Origin: Porticoccaceae bacterium
Lineage (GTDB): Bacteria; Pseudomonadota; Gammaproteobacteria; Pseudomonadales; Porticoccaceae
Length of the DNA stretch: 64,000 nt
Assembly (NCBI GenBank): GCA_018069525.1
Contig: JAGPUQ010000007.1
Coordinates: 62,001-126,000, forward strand
Direction: 5' to 3'
Within the stretch, counting starts at the first letter, position 1, and each line of letters opens with the position of its first letter. A program made the translations under genes and the position numbers. The notes beneath the pieces were generated by a model that ran no database searches, had not been told where the DNA came from, and saw only the letters and a program-made list of their open reading frames with translations. Below are positions 45,787-56,148 of this stretch, piece by piece.

Positions 45787-46557
45787 TTATCTAGGCTGCA
45801 TACGAATCCCGCCATCAATGCGAATGGTCTCACCATTAATATAGCCGTTCTCGGCAATATGAGTGACCAGGCGACCATACTCGGACGGCGCGCCGAGACG
45901 ACTGGGGTTTAGTACCGTAGCCGCCAGAGAGTTGGTGACTTTTTCCGGCATCGACATCAACAGCGGAGTCGCCATAATACCGGGCGCAACGGTATTGACT
46001 CGAATACCTAGAGTGGCTAAATCCCGCGCCATCGGCAGAGTCATACCCACGATACCGCCTTTACTGGCGGAATAGGCGCACTGCCCCACCTGCCCCTCGT
46101 AGGCGGCGACCGATGCGGTGTGAATAATCACACCGCGCTCGCCGTCTTCCAGCTCGTTTTTCGCCATAAGTGCTGCGGCGCAACGGGCCACATTAAAACT
46201 GCCGGTTAAGTTAATGCCGATAAGTTTGCTGAAATCCCCCAGGGGCATCGGCTGGTTTTCCCGATTCAGAATTTTCTTGGCCGGGCCGATACCGGCGCAG
46301 TTCACCAGCACGTGCAAAGCGCCAAAATGGGCTGCGACTTCATTCATCGCATTCTCCACCGATTCTTCAGAAGCCACATCGACCGAAAAGAACGCGGCGT
46401 TATCCGCTCCCAGGCTAGCGACCACTTCAGCACCCGCTTCGGCATTGAGATCAAAAATAGCAATCTTGGCGCCCCGCCCCGCTAGCTCTTCAACCGTAGC
46501 CCGACCCAGGCCAGAGGCTCCACCCGTTACCAATGCGACTTTATTTGTTAAATCCAC
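45787..46557 (-). CDS. short-chain dehydrogenase, 3-hydroxyacyl-CoA dehydrogenase type II-like
   Basis: The Rossmann motif TGGASGLGRAT, the NCAG motif and the catalytic YSASKGG are intact. The overall wording (VNTVAPGIMATPLL, RLGAPSEYGRLVTHI) is close to HSD17B10-like 3-hydroxy-2-methylacyl-CoA dehydrogenases. The start is GTG with CAGGAGAACAGC upstream. It follows the acyl-CoA ligase gene by 76 bp on the same strand and probably belongs to the same branched acyl-CoA pathway. Confidence 0.88.
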   Translation of the reverse strand: MDLTNKVALVTGGASGLGRATVEELAGRGAKIAIFDLNAEAGAEVVASLGADNAAFFSVDVASEESVENAMNEVAAHFGALHVLVNCAGIGPAKKILNRENQPMPLGDFSKLIGINLTGSFNVARCAAALMAKNELEDGERGVIIHTASVAAYEGQVGQCAYSASKGGIVGMTLPMARDLATLGIRVNTVAPGIMATPLLMSMPEKVTNSLAATVLNPSRLGAPSEYGRLVTHIAENGYINGETIRIDGGIRMQPR

Positions 46558-46633
46558 GCTGTTCTCCTGTGTATTAGTTACTGTGAATAATAATGTGTAT
46601 TTAAAAGTCTCTTTCTTTCAATAATTAAGTACT

Positions 46634-48310
46634 TTAACCATTCAATTCTTTAATCATAACTGCGCGCATAATAAATTTTTGAATCTTGCCGGTCACCGTC
46701 ATTGGGTAATCATCGACAAAGCGAATATAGTGCGGCACTTTGAAGTGGGTAATTTGATCGCGACAGTAATCCTTCACCTCGGCTTCGCTGAGCGTCTGCC
46801 CCTCCTGACACTTAATCCAGGCGCACACTTGCTCGCCGTATTTTTCGTCCGGCAGCCCCACCACCTGCACTTCCTGAATTTTCGGATGGGTGTATAAAAA
46901 CTCTTCCACTTCGCGGGGATAAATATTTTCGCCGCCGCGAATAATCATATCCTTGATGCGTCCGGTAACTTGTACATAGCCGTCGGCATCCATCACCCCA
47001 ATGTCGCCGGAATGCAGCCAGCCACCCTGGTCGATGGTTTCGGCGGTTTTTTCCTCGTCGTCCCAGTAACCACACATGACCGCGTAACCCCGGGTGCAGA
47101 TTTCTCCTTTCTCACCAATGGCCACGACGTGATTATTGTCATCGACAATTTTAGTTTCGAGGTGCGGGCAGGGTTTACCCACGGTACTGACGCGTTTATC
47201 CATGTCATCGTGGGGTTCGGTAATGTGGCTCACCGGACTCAACTCAGTCTGTCCGTAAGCAATCAAAACTTCGCTCATGCCCATTTTGTCGATAACTTTC
47301 TTCATCACCTCCACCGGACAGGGCGCGCCCGCCATCACTCCGGTGCGCAAACTGCTGAGATCAAATTCATCAAACTGCGGATGATCCAGCTCGGCAATAA
47401 ACATGGTCGGCACCCCATGTAAGGCCGTGCAACGCTCATTGGCAACTGCCTGCAAAGTACTTAAAGGTTCAAATGCCTCGCCGGGGAATACCGCCGCAGA
47501 ACCATGAGTCACACAAGCCAAATTACCAATCACCATACCAAAGCAATGGTAGAGCGGCACCGGGATACACACCTTGTCGCTCTCGGTGAGGCTCATCACA
47601 TCGCCGTTAACCTTGCCGTTGTTCAATACATTGCAATGGCTCAGGGTCGCGCCCTTGGGGTTGCCGGTAGTACCGCTGGTGAACTGAATATTGATCGGGT
47701 CGTCCGGTGACAATTCGGCAGCAATGGTAGCGAGCTCGGCCTGCTCCTGTTCACCACCCATAGCGCAGACATTAGCAAAGTTATACATGCCCGGCGTCAC
47801 CGCCTCACCAAGCCGAATCACTAACTCCATATCGGGTAATTTGGCTGACTTTAGCGCACCAGGCTGACAGTGCTCCAACTCCGGGGCCAGTTCGCCCAGC
47901 ATATTCAGATAGTGGCTGCTCTTAAATGACTCCGCCGTAATCAAGGCCTTGCATTGCACTTTATTAAGGGCGTATTCCAGCTCGTACAGTCGATAGGCGG
48001 GGTTGATACACACCAGAATAGCGCCAATTTTGGCCGTAGCAAACTGGGTCAAACACCACTCGTAGCAATTCGGCGCCCAAATACCCACGCGTTCACCGGG
48101 CTTAATACCCAGCGCCAACAGACCCGTGGCGAGCCGATCCACTTCCCGCTGATACTCCGTGTAGGTCCAACGAATATTCTGATGGGGCACCACCAGCGCT
48201 TCGCTATCGGGGAAGCGAGCAACAGTAATGTCGAACAAATTGCCAATGGTGTCGTACACCAGAGGTTCCTTCGCCACACTACAATGATAACTGGATTGGA
48301 TTACTGTCAT
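46634..48310 (-). CDS. AMP-binding acyl-CoA synthetase, medium-chain/ACSF2-like
   Basis: The adenylation motif [41 protein letters not shown] and the C-terminal [12 protein letters not shown] with the catalytic Lys are complete. At 558 residues it resembles ACSF2 and the AtuH/LiuG-type ligases next to isoprenoid-acid or branched-chain acid operons. It would activate the free acid for the divergently encoded dehydrogenase and carboxylase. It is divergent from the isovaleryl-CoA dehydrogenase gene with a 334-bp shared upstream region. Confidence 0.9.
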   Translation of the reverse strand: MTVIQSSYHCSVAKEPLVYDTIGNLFDITVARFPDSEALVVPHQNIRWTYTEYQREVDRLATGLLALGIKPGERVGIWAPNCYEWCLTQFATAKIGAILVCINPAYRLYELEYALNKVQCKALITAESFKSSHYLNMLGELAPELEHCQPGALKSAKLPDMELVIRLGEAVTPGMYNFANVCAMGGEQEQAELATIAAELSPDDPINIQFTSGTTGNPKGATLSHCNVLNNGKVNGDVMSLTESDKVCIPVPLYHCFGMVIGNLACVTHGSAAVFPGEAFEPLSTLQAVANERCTALHGVPTMFIAELDHPQFDEFDLSSLRTGVMAGAPCPVEVMKKVIDKMGMSEVLIAYGQTELSPVSHITEPHDDMDKRVSTVGKPCPHLETKIVDDNNHVVAIGEKGEICTRGYAVMCGYWDDEEKTAETIDQGGWLHSGDIGVMDADGYVQVTGRIKDMIIRGGENIYPREVEEFLYTHPKIQEVQVVGLPDEKYGEQVCAWIKCQEGQTLSEAEVKDYCRDQITHFKVPHYIRFVDDYPMTVTGKIQKFIMRAVMIKELNG

Positions 48311-48644
48311 AGTTTTACCCCTGTACCCGTCTGCGGTTTGAAAACATCGTAGCTTGAAAACATCACGCTGTTTTCAGGATGGGCATTGTGGGGAAAATCG
48401 TGGATTCCAGCAAGTCCTGGCTCCTTCACCTGCACTCACATCTCCGCGACCCTGTAAAAAACTAGTAATGCACTCAGCGCAATCACGGCAACACCGTGCC
48501 TTTGAAGCACCATAAAATTGATGTTCAAGATCACTTTCGCTATAGTTCGACTCCTTTTTGGGGCAGTCAACCTGAGCGTGTAGTCGCTCCAGCCCCTGTG
48601 CTATCCATACCATTACTCCATACCAACACTGATTAGGAAGCCCC
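48311..48644. other. divergent promoter region of the acyl-CoA ligase and liu-like operons
   Basis: The 334-bp region has no supported gene. Close to the ligase start are two TTGAAAACATC copies (48338-48348, 48354-48364). The second forms an inverted repeat TGAAAAC (48355-48361)/GTTTTCA (48370-48376). Short C-rich segments follow, but no assignable promoter pair was found. Confidence 0.5.
48338..48376. promoter_or_regulatory. repeated TTGAAAACATC motif with a GAAAAC/GTTTTC palindrome
   Basis: TTGAAAACATC occurs twice with 16-bp period, and the second copy is the left half of a 7-8-7 inverted repeat. It resembles operators of TetR-type fatty-acid regulators such as PsrA (GAAAC-n4-GTTTC), though spacing differs. 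It lies 28 bp upstream of the ligase start. A regulator gene is not in the window. Confidence 0.45.
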
Positions 48645-49814
48645 ATGAGCCTGACGTTTAAAAGCATGAATTTTGGCCTCGGTGAAGATGTCGACTTGCT
48701 TCGAGATGCCGTTTATCAATTCGCCCAGGGTGAAATCGCACCTCGTGCCGAGCAAATCGACATCGACAATGACTTCCCCGCCGACCTGTGGCGAAAATTT
48801 GGCGACATGGGCCTGCTCGGCATGACCGTAGAAGAAGAGTTCGGCGGCACCAATATGGGCTACCTGGCCCATACGGTTGCGATGGAAGAAATTTCTCGGG
48901 CCTCCGCCGCTGTGGGCTTATCCTATGGCGCGCACTCCAATCTTTGCGTCAATCAAATTCGCAAAAACGGTACCCGCGAGCAAAAAACCAAATACCTGCC
49001 CAAACTTTGTTCCGGTGAACACGTCGGCGCACTGGCAATGAGCGAGCCCGGTGCTGGCTCCGATGTAGTGAGCATGAAATTGCGCGCCGACAAAAAAGGC
49101 GACCGCTATATTCTCAATGGCAACAAAATGTGGATCACCAACGGCCCCGACGCCGACACCTATGTGATCTACGCGAAAACTGATCCCAGCGGCGGCTCCA
49201 AAGGTATTACCGCTTTTATTGTCGAGCGAGATTTTCCTGGTTTCAGTCGCGCGCAAAAACTCGACAAACTCGGCATGCGCGGCTCCAACACCGGCGAGCT
49301 GGTATTTGAAGATTGCGAAGTGCCGGAAGAAAATGTTCTCGGCGAAGTCGGCAAGGGCGTTCGGGTGTTAATGTCCGGCCTCGATTACGAGCGCACGGTG
49401 TTGTCCGGTGGACCGGTGGGACTCATGCAAAACTGCATGGACATCGTGCTGCCCTACCTCCACGACCGCAAACAATTCGACCAGCCCATCGGCGAATTCC
49501 AACTGATGCAGGGTAAGCTGGCGGACATGTATGTGGATTTAAACACCTCCCGCGCCTATTTATACGCCGTCGCCAAGGCTTGTGACCGCGGCGAAGACTC
49601 ACGCAAAGATGCTGCGGCGGTCATTCTCTACACCGCCGAACGCGCCACCCAAGTGGCCTTGCAAGCCATTCAAACCCTCGGTGGCAACGGCTACATCAAC
49701 GAATACCCCACCGGTCGCTTGCTGCGCGATGCCAAGCTTTACGAAATTGGCGCGGGCACTTCGGAAATTCGTCGCATGCTGGTCGGGCGTGAGTTATTTA
49801 CCGAAACCGCTTAG
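48645..49814 (+). CDS. liuA: isovaleryl-CoA dehydrogenase-like enzyme
   Basis: The 389-residue flavoenzyme is a good match to isovaleryl-CoA dehydrogenases: [53 protein letters not shown], and [22 protein letters not shown], where the Glu of DYER is the catalytic base position used by this family. It would oxidise isovaleryl-CoA to 3-methylcrotonyl-CoA. It heads a + strand operon with an SDR and both carboxylase subunits. A citronellyl-CoA type dehydrogenase cannot be excluded. Confidence 0.85.
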   Translation: MSLTFKSMNFGLGEDVDLLRDAVYQFAQGEIAPRAEQIDIDNDFPADLWRKFGDMGLLGMTVEEEFGGTNMGYLAHTVAMEEISRASAAVGLSYGAHSNLCVNQIRKNGTREQKTKYLPKLCSGEHVGALAMSEPGAGSDVVSMKLRADKKGDRYILNGNKMWITNGPDADTYVIYAKTDPSGGSKGITAFIVERDFPGFSRAQKLDKLGMRGSNTGELVFEDCEVPEENVLGEVGKGVRVLMSGLDYERTVLSGGPVGLMQNCMDIVLPYLHDRKQFDQPIGEFQLMQGKLADMYVDLNTSRAYLYAVAKACDRGEDSRKDAAAVILYTAERATQVALQAIQTLGGNGYINEYPTGRLLRDAKLYEIGAGTSEIRRMLVGRELFTETA

Positions 49815-49857
49815 CAATATAATGCTAACCAGCATCCATTAAACATTTGGGGACAAC

Positions 49858-50742
49858 ATGCAATACAACTCCGTTTTGAAACCCGAGACATTTAAAGAAA
49901 AAACCATTTTGGTGACGGGTGCGGGCAGCGGTTTTGGTCGTTGTATCGCCCACGAGCTGGCTGCACTGGGTGCTACCGTGTTAATGATGGGTCGTACCGA
50001 GTCAAAGCTCCTTACCGTTAAAACCGAAATCGAAGCCGACAATCCCGGTGCCATCTGTGATTACGGCTGCGCCGATATTCGCGACGCCGACGCAGTCGAA
50101 ATCGTTATCGATAAATTTATTGTCGACCACGGCGAAATTTACGGACTGGTTAACAACGCTGGCGGACAGTTTCCTGCCGATTTAGAAAACATCACACCCA
50201 ACGGCTTTCTCGCCGTGGTACGCAGCAATTTAATCGGCGGTTTTATTGTTGCCAAAGCGGTTTTCCTCAAGTCGATGAAACAACACGGTGGCTCTATCAT
50301 TAATATCACTGCCGATGAGGTGGGTGGTATGCCCCGCATGGCGCACTCCGGAGCAGCGCGGGCGGGTATGGAAAACCTGACTCAAACTGCCGCCGTGGAA
50401 TGGGCCTATGCGGGCGTTCGGATCAACGCCGTCGCACCCGGCTATCTCGCTTCTTCTGGATTAGATACTTACGAAGACCCGGAAATGCTCGAAGCGATTC
50501 CTCATTTCCAGGAATCCGTGCCACTCAATCGTTTGGGCACCGAATCCGAGGTCAGCTCAGCCGTGTGCTTCCTGCTCAGCGAGGGCGCGAACTATATTAA
50601 CGGCATCACCCTAAGAGTCGATGGCGGCAGCTCTCTGTGCCTAAGCTCACCCCTGGGTAGAAAAATAAAACGCGCGCAGCGCAACAACGAAGCCTACGAC
50701 GGTTTCCATCGCGCTACGTTTCCAAAAGTGCTGCAAAAATAA
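49858..50742 (+). CDS. SDR oxidoreductase of the PECR/DECR-like type
   Basis: The NAD(P)-binding [12 protein letters not shown] and NNAG motifs are clear, but the usual YxxxK active site is replaced by [12 protein letters not shown]. That sequence is typical of peroxisomal-type trans-2-enoyl-CoA reductases and 2,4-dienoyl-CoA reductases, so the protein probably reduces an enoyl- or dienoyl-CoA rather than acting as an alcohol dehydrogenase. The 294-residue length includes a Lys/Arg-rich tail. It sits between liuA and the carboxylase beta gene, spaced by 43 and 41 bp. Confidence 0.82.
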   Translation: MQYNSVLKPETFKEKTILVTGAGSGFGRCIAHELAALGATVLMMGRTESKLLTVKTEIEADNPGAICDYGCADIRDADAVEIVIDKFIVDHGEIYGLVNNAGGQFPADLENITPNGFLAVVRSNLIGGFIVAKAVFLKSMKQHGGSIINITADEVGGMPRMAHSGAARAGMENLTQTAAVEWAYAGVRINAVAPGYLASSGLDTYEDPEMLEAIPHFQESVPLNRLGTESEVSSAVCFLLSEGANYINGITLRVDGGSSLCLSSPLGRKIKRAQRNNEAYDGFHRATFPKVLQK

Positions 50743-50783
50743 GTTTAGTCTTACAAAAGTTATTACCACAGAGAAAATTTTCC

Positions 50784-52391
50784 ATGGCCGTACTGAAATC
50801 AAAGATTAATACTCGCACTAGCGACTTTGCCGACAATGCCGCACAGATGCAGAGTGTTGTTGACGACCTCAATGCCAAAATCGCACAGATCAATCTCGGC
50901 GGTAATGAAAAATCTCGCGAGCGCCATGTGGCCCGTGGCAAATTATTACCCCGCGACCGCCTAAAACATTTACTCGACCCCGGCAGTCCATTTTTGGAGT
51001 TTTCCCACTTTGCCGCCTGGGAGTGCTACGACGACTATATTCCCGCTGCCAGTGTGATCACCGGCATTGGTCGCGTCTCCGGCCAGGAGTGCCTAATCAT
51101 TATCAACGATGCCACCGTTAAGGGCGGCACTTACTATCCCCTCACCGTGACCAAACAACTTCGTGCACAGACCATAGCCGAAGAAAATCACCTACCCTGT
51201 ATTTATTTAGTGGATTCCGGTGGGGCCTTCCTGCCGATGCAATCAGAAGTGTTTCCCGACCGCATGCACTTTGGTCGAAACTTTTACAACGAAGCGGTGA
51301 TGTCCTCAAAAGGTATTCCGCAAATTGCCGTGGTGATGGGTTCCTGTACCGCTGGCGGCGCCTATGTACCGGCAATGGCCGATGAATCCATTATCGTTAA
51401 GGAACAGGGCACCATTTTTCTCGGTGGCCCGCCGCTGGTAAAAGCCGCCACCGGAGAAGTTGTAAGCGCCGAAGAACTCGGCGGTGCCGACGTGCACTGT
51501 CGCACCTCTGGGGTGACCGACCACTACGCACAAAATGATCACCACGCTCTGCAACTGGCGCGACAATCCATCGCACGGCTGAATCGCGTAAAACCCCAAC
51601 AGCTCGATATAAAAGAATCGGTCGAGCCACTCTACGACGCAAAAGAAATTTACGGCCTGATACCTAAAGATACTAAGCAGCCCTACGACGTGAGAGAAGT
51701 GATTGCCCGTATCGTCGATGGTTCGGAATTTGACGAATTCAAAGCACTTTACGGCTCAACATTGGTATGCGGCTTTGCCCGTATTCACGGCTATCCGGTG
51801 GGTGTTCTCGGCAATAATGGCATTTTGTTCGGCGAGTCCGCACAAAAAGGCGCGCACTTTATTGAGCTTTGCGCACAACGCAAAATCCCCCTGGTGTTTT
51901 TACAAAACATCACTGGCTTTATGGTCGGCAAACGATATGAAGCCGACGGCATTGCCAAGCACGGTGCCAAATTAGTGACTGCGGTCGCCTGCGCCAAGGT
52001 CCCCAAGTTCACCATTATTATTGGCGGCTCTTTTGGCGCCGGCAACTACGGCATGTGTGGCCGCTCCTACGACCCGCGCTTTTTGTTTATGTGGCCGAAC
52101 GCACGGATCTCGGTAATGGGCGGCGAACAAGCAGCCGGCGTACTTTCTACCGTGAAGCGCGATCAAATCGAAGGCAAGGGCGAAACCTGGAGCAAAGAAG
52201 ACGAAGCCGAGTTTAAGCAACCGGTGATCGACCTCTACGAAAAACAGGGCCACCCCTACTACGCCTCGGCGCGAATTTGGGACGATGGCATTATCGATCC
52301 CGCCGATACCCGCACCGTGCTGGGCCTGTGTATCTCCGCCAGCCTCAACAAAGAAATCGAAGACACCAAATTTGGCATCTTTAGAATGTAA
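50784..52391 (+). CDS. liuB: biotin-dependent acyl-CoA carboxylase beta subunit (methylcrotonyl- or geranyl-CoA type)
   Basis: The 535-residue carboxyltransferase carries [36 protein letters not shown] and [20 protein letters not shown], the pattern of methylcrotonyl-CoA carboxylase beta. The glycine-rich loop has Met (codon 51238-51240) where, as I recall, human MCCB has Arg (GGAYLPRQ). This may mark another substrate, such as geranyl-CoA. It works with the biotin-carrying subunit encoded just downstream (56 bp). Confidence 0.85.
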   Translation: MAVLKSKINTRTSDFADNAAQMQSVVDDLNAKIAQINLGGNEKSRERHVARGKLLPRDRLKHLLDPGSPFLEFSHFAAWECYDDYIPAASVITGIGRVSGQECLIIINDATVKGGTYYPLTVTKQLRAQTIAEENHLPCIYLVDSGGAFLPMQSEVFPDRMHFGRNFYNEAVMSSKGIPQIAVVMGSCTAGGAYVPAMADESIIVKEQGTIFLGGPPLVKAATGEVVSAEELGGADVHCRTSGVTDHYAQNDHHALQLARQSIARLNRVKPQQLDIKESVEPLYDAKEIYGLIPKDTKQPYDVREVIARIVDGSEFDEFKALYGSTLVCGFARIHGYPVGVLGNNGILFGESAQKGAHFIELCAQRKIPLVFLQNITGFMVGKRYEADGIAKHGAKLVTAVACAKVPKFTIIIGGSFGAGNYGMCGRSYDPRFLFMWPNARISVMGGEQAAGVLSTVKRDQIEGKGETWSKEDEAEFKQPVIDLYEKQGHPYYASARIWDDGIIDPADTRTVLGLCISASLNKEIEDTKFGIFRM

Positions 52392-52447
52392 TTATTGGTG
52401 ATCGACTCGCGTTCCAATAAACGCCCGCATCACCTGAGGAAGATTGA

Positions 52448-54481
52448 ATGTTCGATAAAATTTTAATTGCTAACCGTGGCGAAATCGCCTGTCGAGTTAT
52501 TCGCACTGCGCGCAAACTGGGTATTCGCACGGTCGCGGTGTATTCCGATGCCGATGTTGATTCCCTTCATGTAGCGATGGCTGACGAAGCCGTGCATATC
52601 GGTGCAGCACCGTCCAAAGAATCCTACCTGCTGGCGGACCGCGTGCTCGAAGCCGCGAAACTTACCGGCGCTCAGGCAGTGCATCCCGGTTATGGTTTCC
52701 TTTCTGAAAACGCGGCTTTTAGTGCGGCCTGTAAAGCTAACAATATTGTTTTTATTGGGCCTCCCGTTGGTGCCATTGAAGCCATGGGTTCCAAGTCTGC
52801 CGCTAAAACCATTATGGGGAAAGCCGGTGTACCCTTAGTACCCGGTTATCACGGCGACGACCAAAGCCCGGCGGTATTAAAGCAACACGCCGACGCCATG
52901 GGTTACCCCGTTCTACTTAAAGCTACTGCTGGCGGTGGCGGTAAAGGCATGCGTCAGGTCTGGAGCAGCGAGGAATTTGACGAAGCTCTGGAAGCGGCAA
53001 AACGAGAATCCCTGTCGAGCTTTGGCGACGACCGCATGTTGATCGAAAAATATCTTACCCAGCCCCGCCACGTTGAAATCCAGGTATTTTTCGATCAACA
53101 GGGCAATGGCGTATTTTTGTTTGAGCGCGACTGCTCTGTGCAGCGCCGCCACCAAAAGGTGATTGAAGAAGCCCCGGCACCGGGCATGAATGAAATGGTT
53201 CGCGCAGCGATGGGTGATGCTGCTCTCCTCGCCGCCAAAGCCATTGACTACGAAGGAGCCGGCACGGTTGAGTTTTTACTCGACAAAGACGACACCTTCT
53301 ATTTTATGGAGATGAACACCCGCCTACAGGTGGAACATCCCGTTACCGAAATGATCACCGGGCAGGATTTAGTAGAGTGGCAATTACGTGTTGCTGCTGG
53401 ACAAGCACTACCACTCTCGCAAGATCAACTCACCATTAATGGCCACTCCTTCGAAGCGCGAATTTACGCCGAAGATCCCAACAACGATTTCCTCCCGGTA
53501 ACCGGCACGCTGTCCTACTTGCAACCGCCGGAAGAAAGCGCTCATGTGCGCGTCGATACCGGCGTATTGCAAGGCGACGAGGTCAGCGTGTATTACGATC
53601 CCATGATTGCCAAACTCATAGTGTGGGACGAAGATCGCAACCGCGCTCTGGCGCGTTTAACCCAGGCGCTTAGCGAATATCGCATTAGCGGAACCGTCAC
53701 CAATGTGGAATTTCTCTACAACCTGGCGAACTCCGAACCCTTCCGTAAAGCTGATCTCGACACCGGCTTTATCGACAAACATAGCGATTTGATTTTCCAT
53801 AAAAACCAAATTGAACTTAAAAAATACTTACCACTGGCAACCCTCTATCTGATTCTCAAGCGCGATCAGGACGCCTCTACACAGGCCTCGCAAAGTAGCG
53901 ATCCCTACTCGCCCTGGCATAGCGCCGCCGGCTGGCGCACAGGTGCGGATTCACGTCACGATTATTCTCTGCTAATCAACGGCACTGAAATGACCGTAAG
54001 CGGCAAGGTCCTCAATGATGGTGGGTTTGACATAAGCGCGAGTAGCGATGATGTGGCTCTAACCGCGCGCGTTAGCGGCAGCCTAAGCAGCGATATTTTA
54101 AAGGGCGATCAGCTGCATGCCAATATCGACGGTCATCGCATCCACGCTACGGTCGTTGCCCACGATGGGATTTACAGCCTCTTCACCCAGGATGCCACCG
54201 TGCAATTTAATCTTATCGCCCCGGATTGCGGCGACTTAGACGGTGCCGCCGGAGCCGCCGGTTTAAGCGCACCAATGAATGGCACCATCGTCGCACTGCC
54301 AGTAACTGCCGAAAGCCCGGTGAAAGAAGGTCAGGCCATCGTTATTATGGAAGCCATGAAAATGGAGCACACTATTCGCGCACCAGCCGATGGCACCGTA
54401 GTGGAGTTTTATTTTAAGGAAGGCGATTTAGTGGATGGCGGTGCGGAACTGGTTAATTTTGAGGCCGCCGAGAGCGAATAA
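52448..54481 (+). CDS. liuD: biotin-dependent acyl-CoA carboxylase alpha subunit (biotin carboxylase plus BCCP)
   Basis: The 677-residue protein opens with the biotin carboxylase domain (FDKILIANRGEIACRVIRTA, ATP-grasp loop KATAGGGGKGMR). A linker follows from about 450 to 600, then a C-terminal biotinyl domain with EAMKMEHTIRAP, whose Lys near residue 637 receives biotin. It carboxylates biotin with bicarbonate and ATP and hands it to the beta subunit. Biotin synthesis genes are in the same window. Its stop codon abuts a 48-bp palindrome. Confidence 0.92.
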   Translation: MFDKILIANRGEIACRVIRTARKLGIRTVAVYSDADVDSLHVAMADEAVHIGAAPSKESYLLADRVLEAAKLTGAQAVHPGYGFLSENAAFSAACKANNIVFIGPPVGAIEAMGSKSAAKTIMGKAGVPLVPGYHGDDQSPAVLKQHADAMGYPVLLKATAGGGGKGMRQVWSSEEFDEALEAAKRESLSSFGDDRMLIEKYLTQPRHVEIQVFFDQQGNGVFLFERDCSVQRRHQKVIEEAPAPGMNEMVRAAMGDAALLAAKAIDYEGAGTVEFLLDKDDTFYFMEMNTRLQVEHPVTEMITGQDLVEWQLRVAAGQALPLSQDQLTINGHSFEARIYAEDPNNDFLPVTGTLSYLQPPEESAHVRVDTGVLQGDEVSVYYDPMIAKLIVWDEDRNRALARLTQALSEYRISGTVTNVEFLYNLANSEPFRKADLDTGFIDKHSDLIFHKNQIELKKYLPLATLYLILKRDQDASTQASQSSDPYSPWHSAAGWRTGADSRHDYSLLINGTEMTVSGKVLNDGGFDISASSDDVALTARVSGSLSSDILKGDQLHANIDGHRIHATVVAHDGIYSLFTQDATVQFNLIAPDCGDLDGAAGAAGLSAPMNGTIVALPVTAESPVKEGQAIVIMEAMKMEHTIRAPADGTVVEFYFKEGDLVDGGAELVNFEAAESE

Positions 54482-54528
54482 AACTAAGGTCACGACAGGT
54501 ATAGATATACCCGTCGTGACCTTAGTTT
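54481..54528. terminator. near-perfect 48-bp palindrome, bidirectional terminator
   Basis: The region 54481-54528 reads AAACTAAGGTCACGAC at the left and GTCGTGACCTTAGTTT at the right, with GGTATA/TATACC in the centre; only one internal base pair mismatches. It separates the convergent carboxylase and oxidoreductase genes. A T-run follows the right arm (TTTATTT) and the left arm in reverse (AGTTTTATT), so it can stop transcription from both sides. Confidence 0.85.
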
Positions 54529-54575
54529 ATTTAAAAAATTAAAATCGGATATTTCTGATAGTTTATTTAACGCGA

Positions 54576-55604
54576 TTAAACATCCTTAACCCGAACCATC
54601 AATTTCCCGGTATTTTCTCCGGTGTAGAGTTTCTTTAGAGCTTGCAAGGCATGCTCTAGACCATCCACAATTTCCGTACGGACTTTAATTTTTCCTTCGG
54701 CCATCCACTGACCCAGCGCGGCAATGGCTTCCGGGTAGCGATCGGCATAATCCAGCACAATAAAACCCTCTATGCGCACCCGCTGCATTAATAACATCTC
54801 GTAGTTGTAGGGGCCCGGCACCGGCTCCGTAGCCCTGTACTGGGAAATCAAACCGCAGGTGGGAATGCGACCTTTAAGGTTCATCAGTTTAAGGCAGGCA
54901 TCCAGAATTTTGCCGCCGACGTTATCAAAATAAACATCAATACCGTCAGGGCAGGCGGCTTTAAGGGCCTTCGACAGGTCTTCTGTTCGATAATTAATCG
55001 CGGCATCAAAACCGAGGTCATTTTTGATCCATTCACACTTTTCGTCGCTTCCGGCAAGACCCACCACGCGACAGCCTTTGATTTTTGCGATTTGACCGAC
55101 GATGGAACCAACCGCTCCCGCTGCGGCAGACACCACTACGGTTTCACCGGCTTTAGGTTCGCCAATATCCAGCAAACCAAAATACGCCGTGGGGCCAACC
55201 AGCGCCAAAGTACTAAACGCATCAGCAACCGGTATCGGGCCGGTATCACCCATCGGGCTTAGCATCCCCGGCGTACCCAGTTGATAATCGGCCCATTGAC
55301 CTAGACCACTGACCAGCATGCCCTCGGCATAATCGGGGTGATTGGATTTCACTACCGTGCCGCAAACCACACCGCGCATTGGCTCGTTTAAGCCCACCGG
55401 GGGCATATACTGATCGACGTCCTTCATCCAGATAATATTGGTCGGATCAAGTGACAGATAATTTAAGCGAAACAGAAATTCGCCTGCGCCTGGCTCTGGA
55501 ATCGCTTCCTCATCAAAACCCAGAGTATCATCGCTCAGATCACCAATGGGTCGATTATGTAATCGCCAAACTCGATTCACTTCGGACACTTTTGTCTTGG
55601 ACAT
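54576..55604 (-). CDS. zinc-free MDR family NADP-dependent oxidoreductase (CurA/PTGR-like)
   Basis: The protein has the quinone-oxidoreductase/MDR layout with LDPTNIIWMKDVDQYMPPV, the nucleotide-binding VVSAAAGAVGSIVGQIAK near residue 155, and FDNVGGKILDACL. It lacks the zinc Cys set. Family members reduce alpha-beta unsaturated carbonyls or quinones. I use ATG 55604, which has GGGAG 9 nt upstream; ATG 55622 adds six residues. It follows the HopJ-family gene by 22 bp, so both are probably cotranscribed. Confidence 0.88.
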   Translation of the reverse strand: MSKTKVSEVNRVWRLHNRPIGDLSDDTLGFDEEAIPEPGAGEFLFRLNYLSLDPTNIIWMKDVDQYMPPVGLNEPMRGVVCGTVVKSNHPDYAEGMLVSGLGQWADYQLGTPGMLSPMGDTGPIPVADAFSTLALVGPTAYFGLLDIGEPKAGETVVVSAAAGAVGSIVGQIAKIKGCRVVGLAGSDEKCEWIKNDLGFDAAINYRTEDLSKALKAACPDGIDVYFDNVGGKILDACLKLMNLKGRIPTCGLISQYRATEPVPGPYNYEMLLMQRVRIEGFIVLDYADRYPEAIAALGQWMAEGKIKVRTEIVDGLEHALQALKKLYTGENTGKLMVRVKDV

Positions 55605-55626
55605 GGTTTTTCTCCCTTTCATTTAC

Positions 55627-56046
55627 TTAGTGAGTATTTTTTTCGCTCAGCGCTTCGCCATCAAACTCAATACCAACCCAGCCGTCACACATAAAATTAC
55701 GGATATTGCCGTGATTATTACCTGCAGGGTCGCCCAGTACATCCTCGCGATAGTAGACACCAAAACAAGCCAGGGTTTCCGCCTCGCTGAATTGGTTTAA
55801 ACGCGCAAAGGCAAAAATTCGACAGGAACCTTCGTTGCTTCCCGCCTCGTTGACGACCATCGCATTGCCAGTATCGTCGCCAGCACTACCGCCAGCACCG
55901 CCGCGAACATCAGAACCATTACTGAACCGAGTCGGAGTGTAGTCATAGTGCTGGTCGATAATGGCCATCACCTGGTCAAACTCTACCGTTTCAGGTGTGG
56001 TTTTTAATTGCAGCAAAAACTGCTCTAAAGATTGCTCTGCCGTCAT
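55627..56046 (-). CDS. HopJ family protein with a Gly/Asp-rich insert
   Basis: The core is the HopJ pattern: VEFDQVMAIIDQHYDYTPTRF, NEAGSNEGSCRIFAFARLNQ and VYYREDVLGDPAGNNHGNIRNFM. The family name comes from a plant-pathogen effector, but its members are widespread housekeeping-like proteins of unknown function, and no type III secretion genes are near. About 18 residues rich in Gly, Ser and Asp (SDVRGGAGGSAGDDTGNAM) interrupt the core after TRFSNG and look like an insertion. It precedes the MDR oxidoreductase gene. Confidence 0.82.
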   Translation of the reverse strand: MTAEQSLEQFLLQLKTTPETVEFDQVMAIIDQHYDYTPTRFSNGSDVRGGAGGSAGDDTGNAMVVNEAGSNEGSCRIFAFARLNQFSEAETLACFGVYYREDVLGDPAGNNHGNIRNFMCDGWVGIEFDGEALSEKNTH

Positions 56047-56148
56047 ATGTTATTTCCTGCCTAAGCCAGATAATTATTTGGGACGTTGATTTTAGAACCC
56101 AGGGATCGTATTGTCGTTTGCTAAAGGAAAAACACAAGGGATAAGTTT

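Noticed and set aside
55627-56046. Type III secretion effector function for the HopJ protein
   Set aside because: No secretion or chaperone genes are present and the family is common in non-pathogens.
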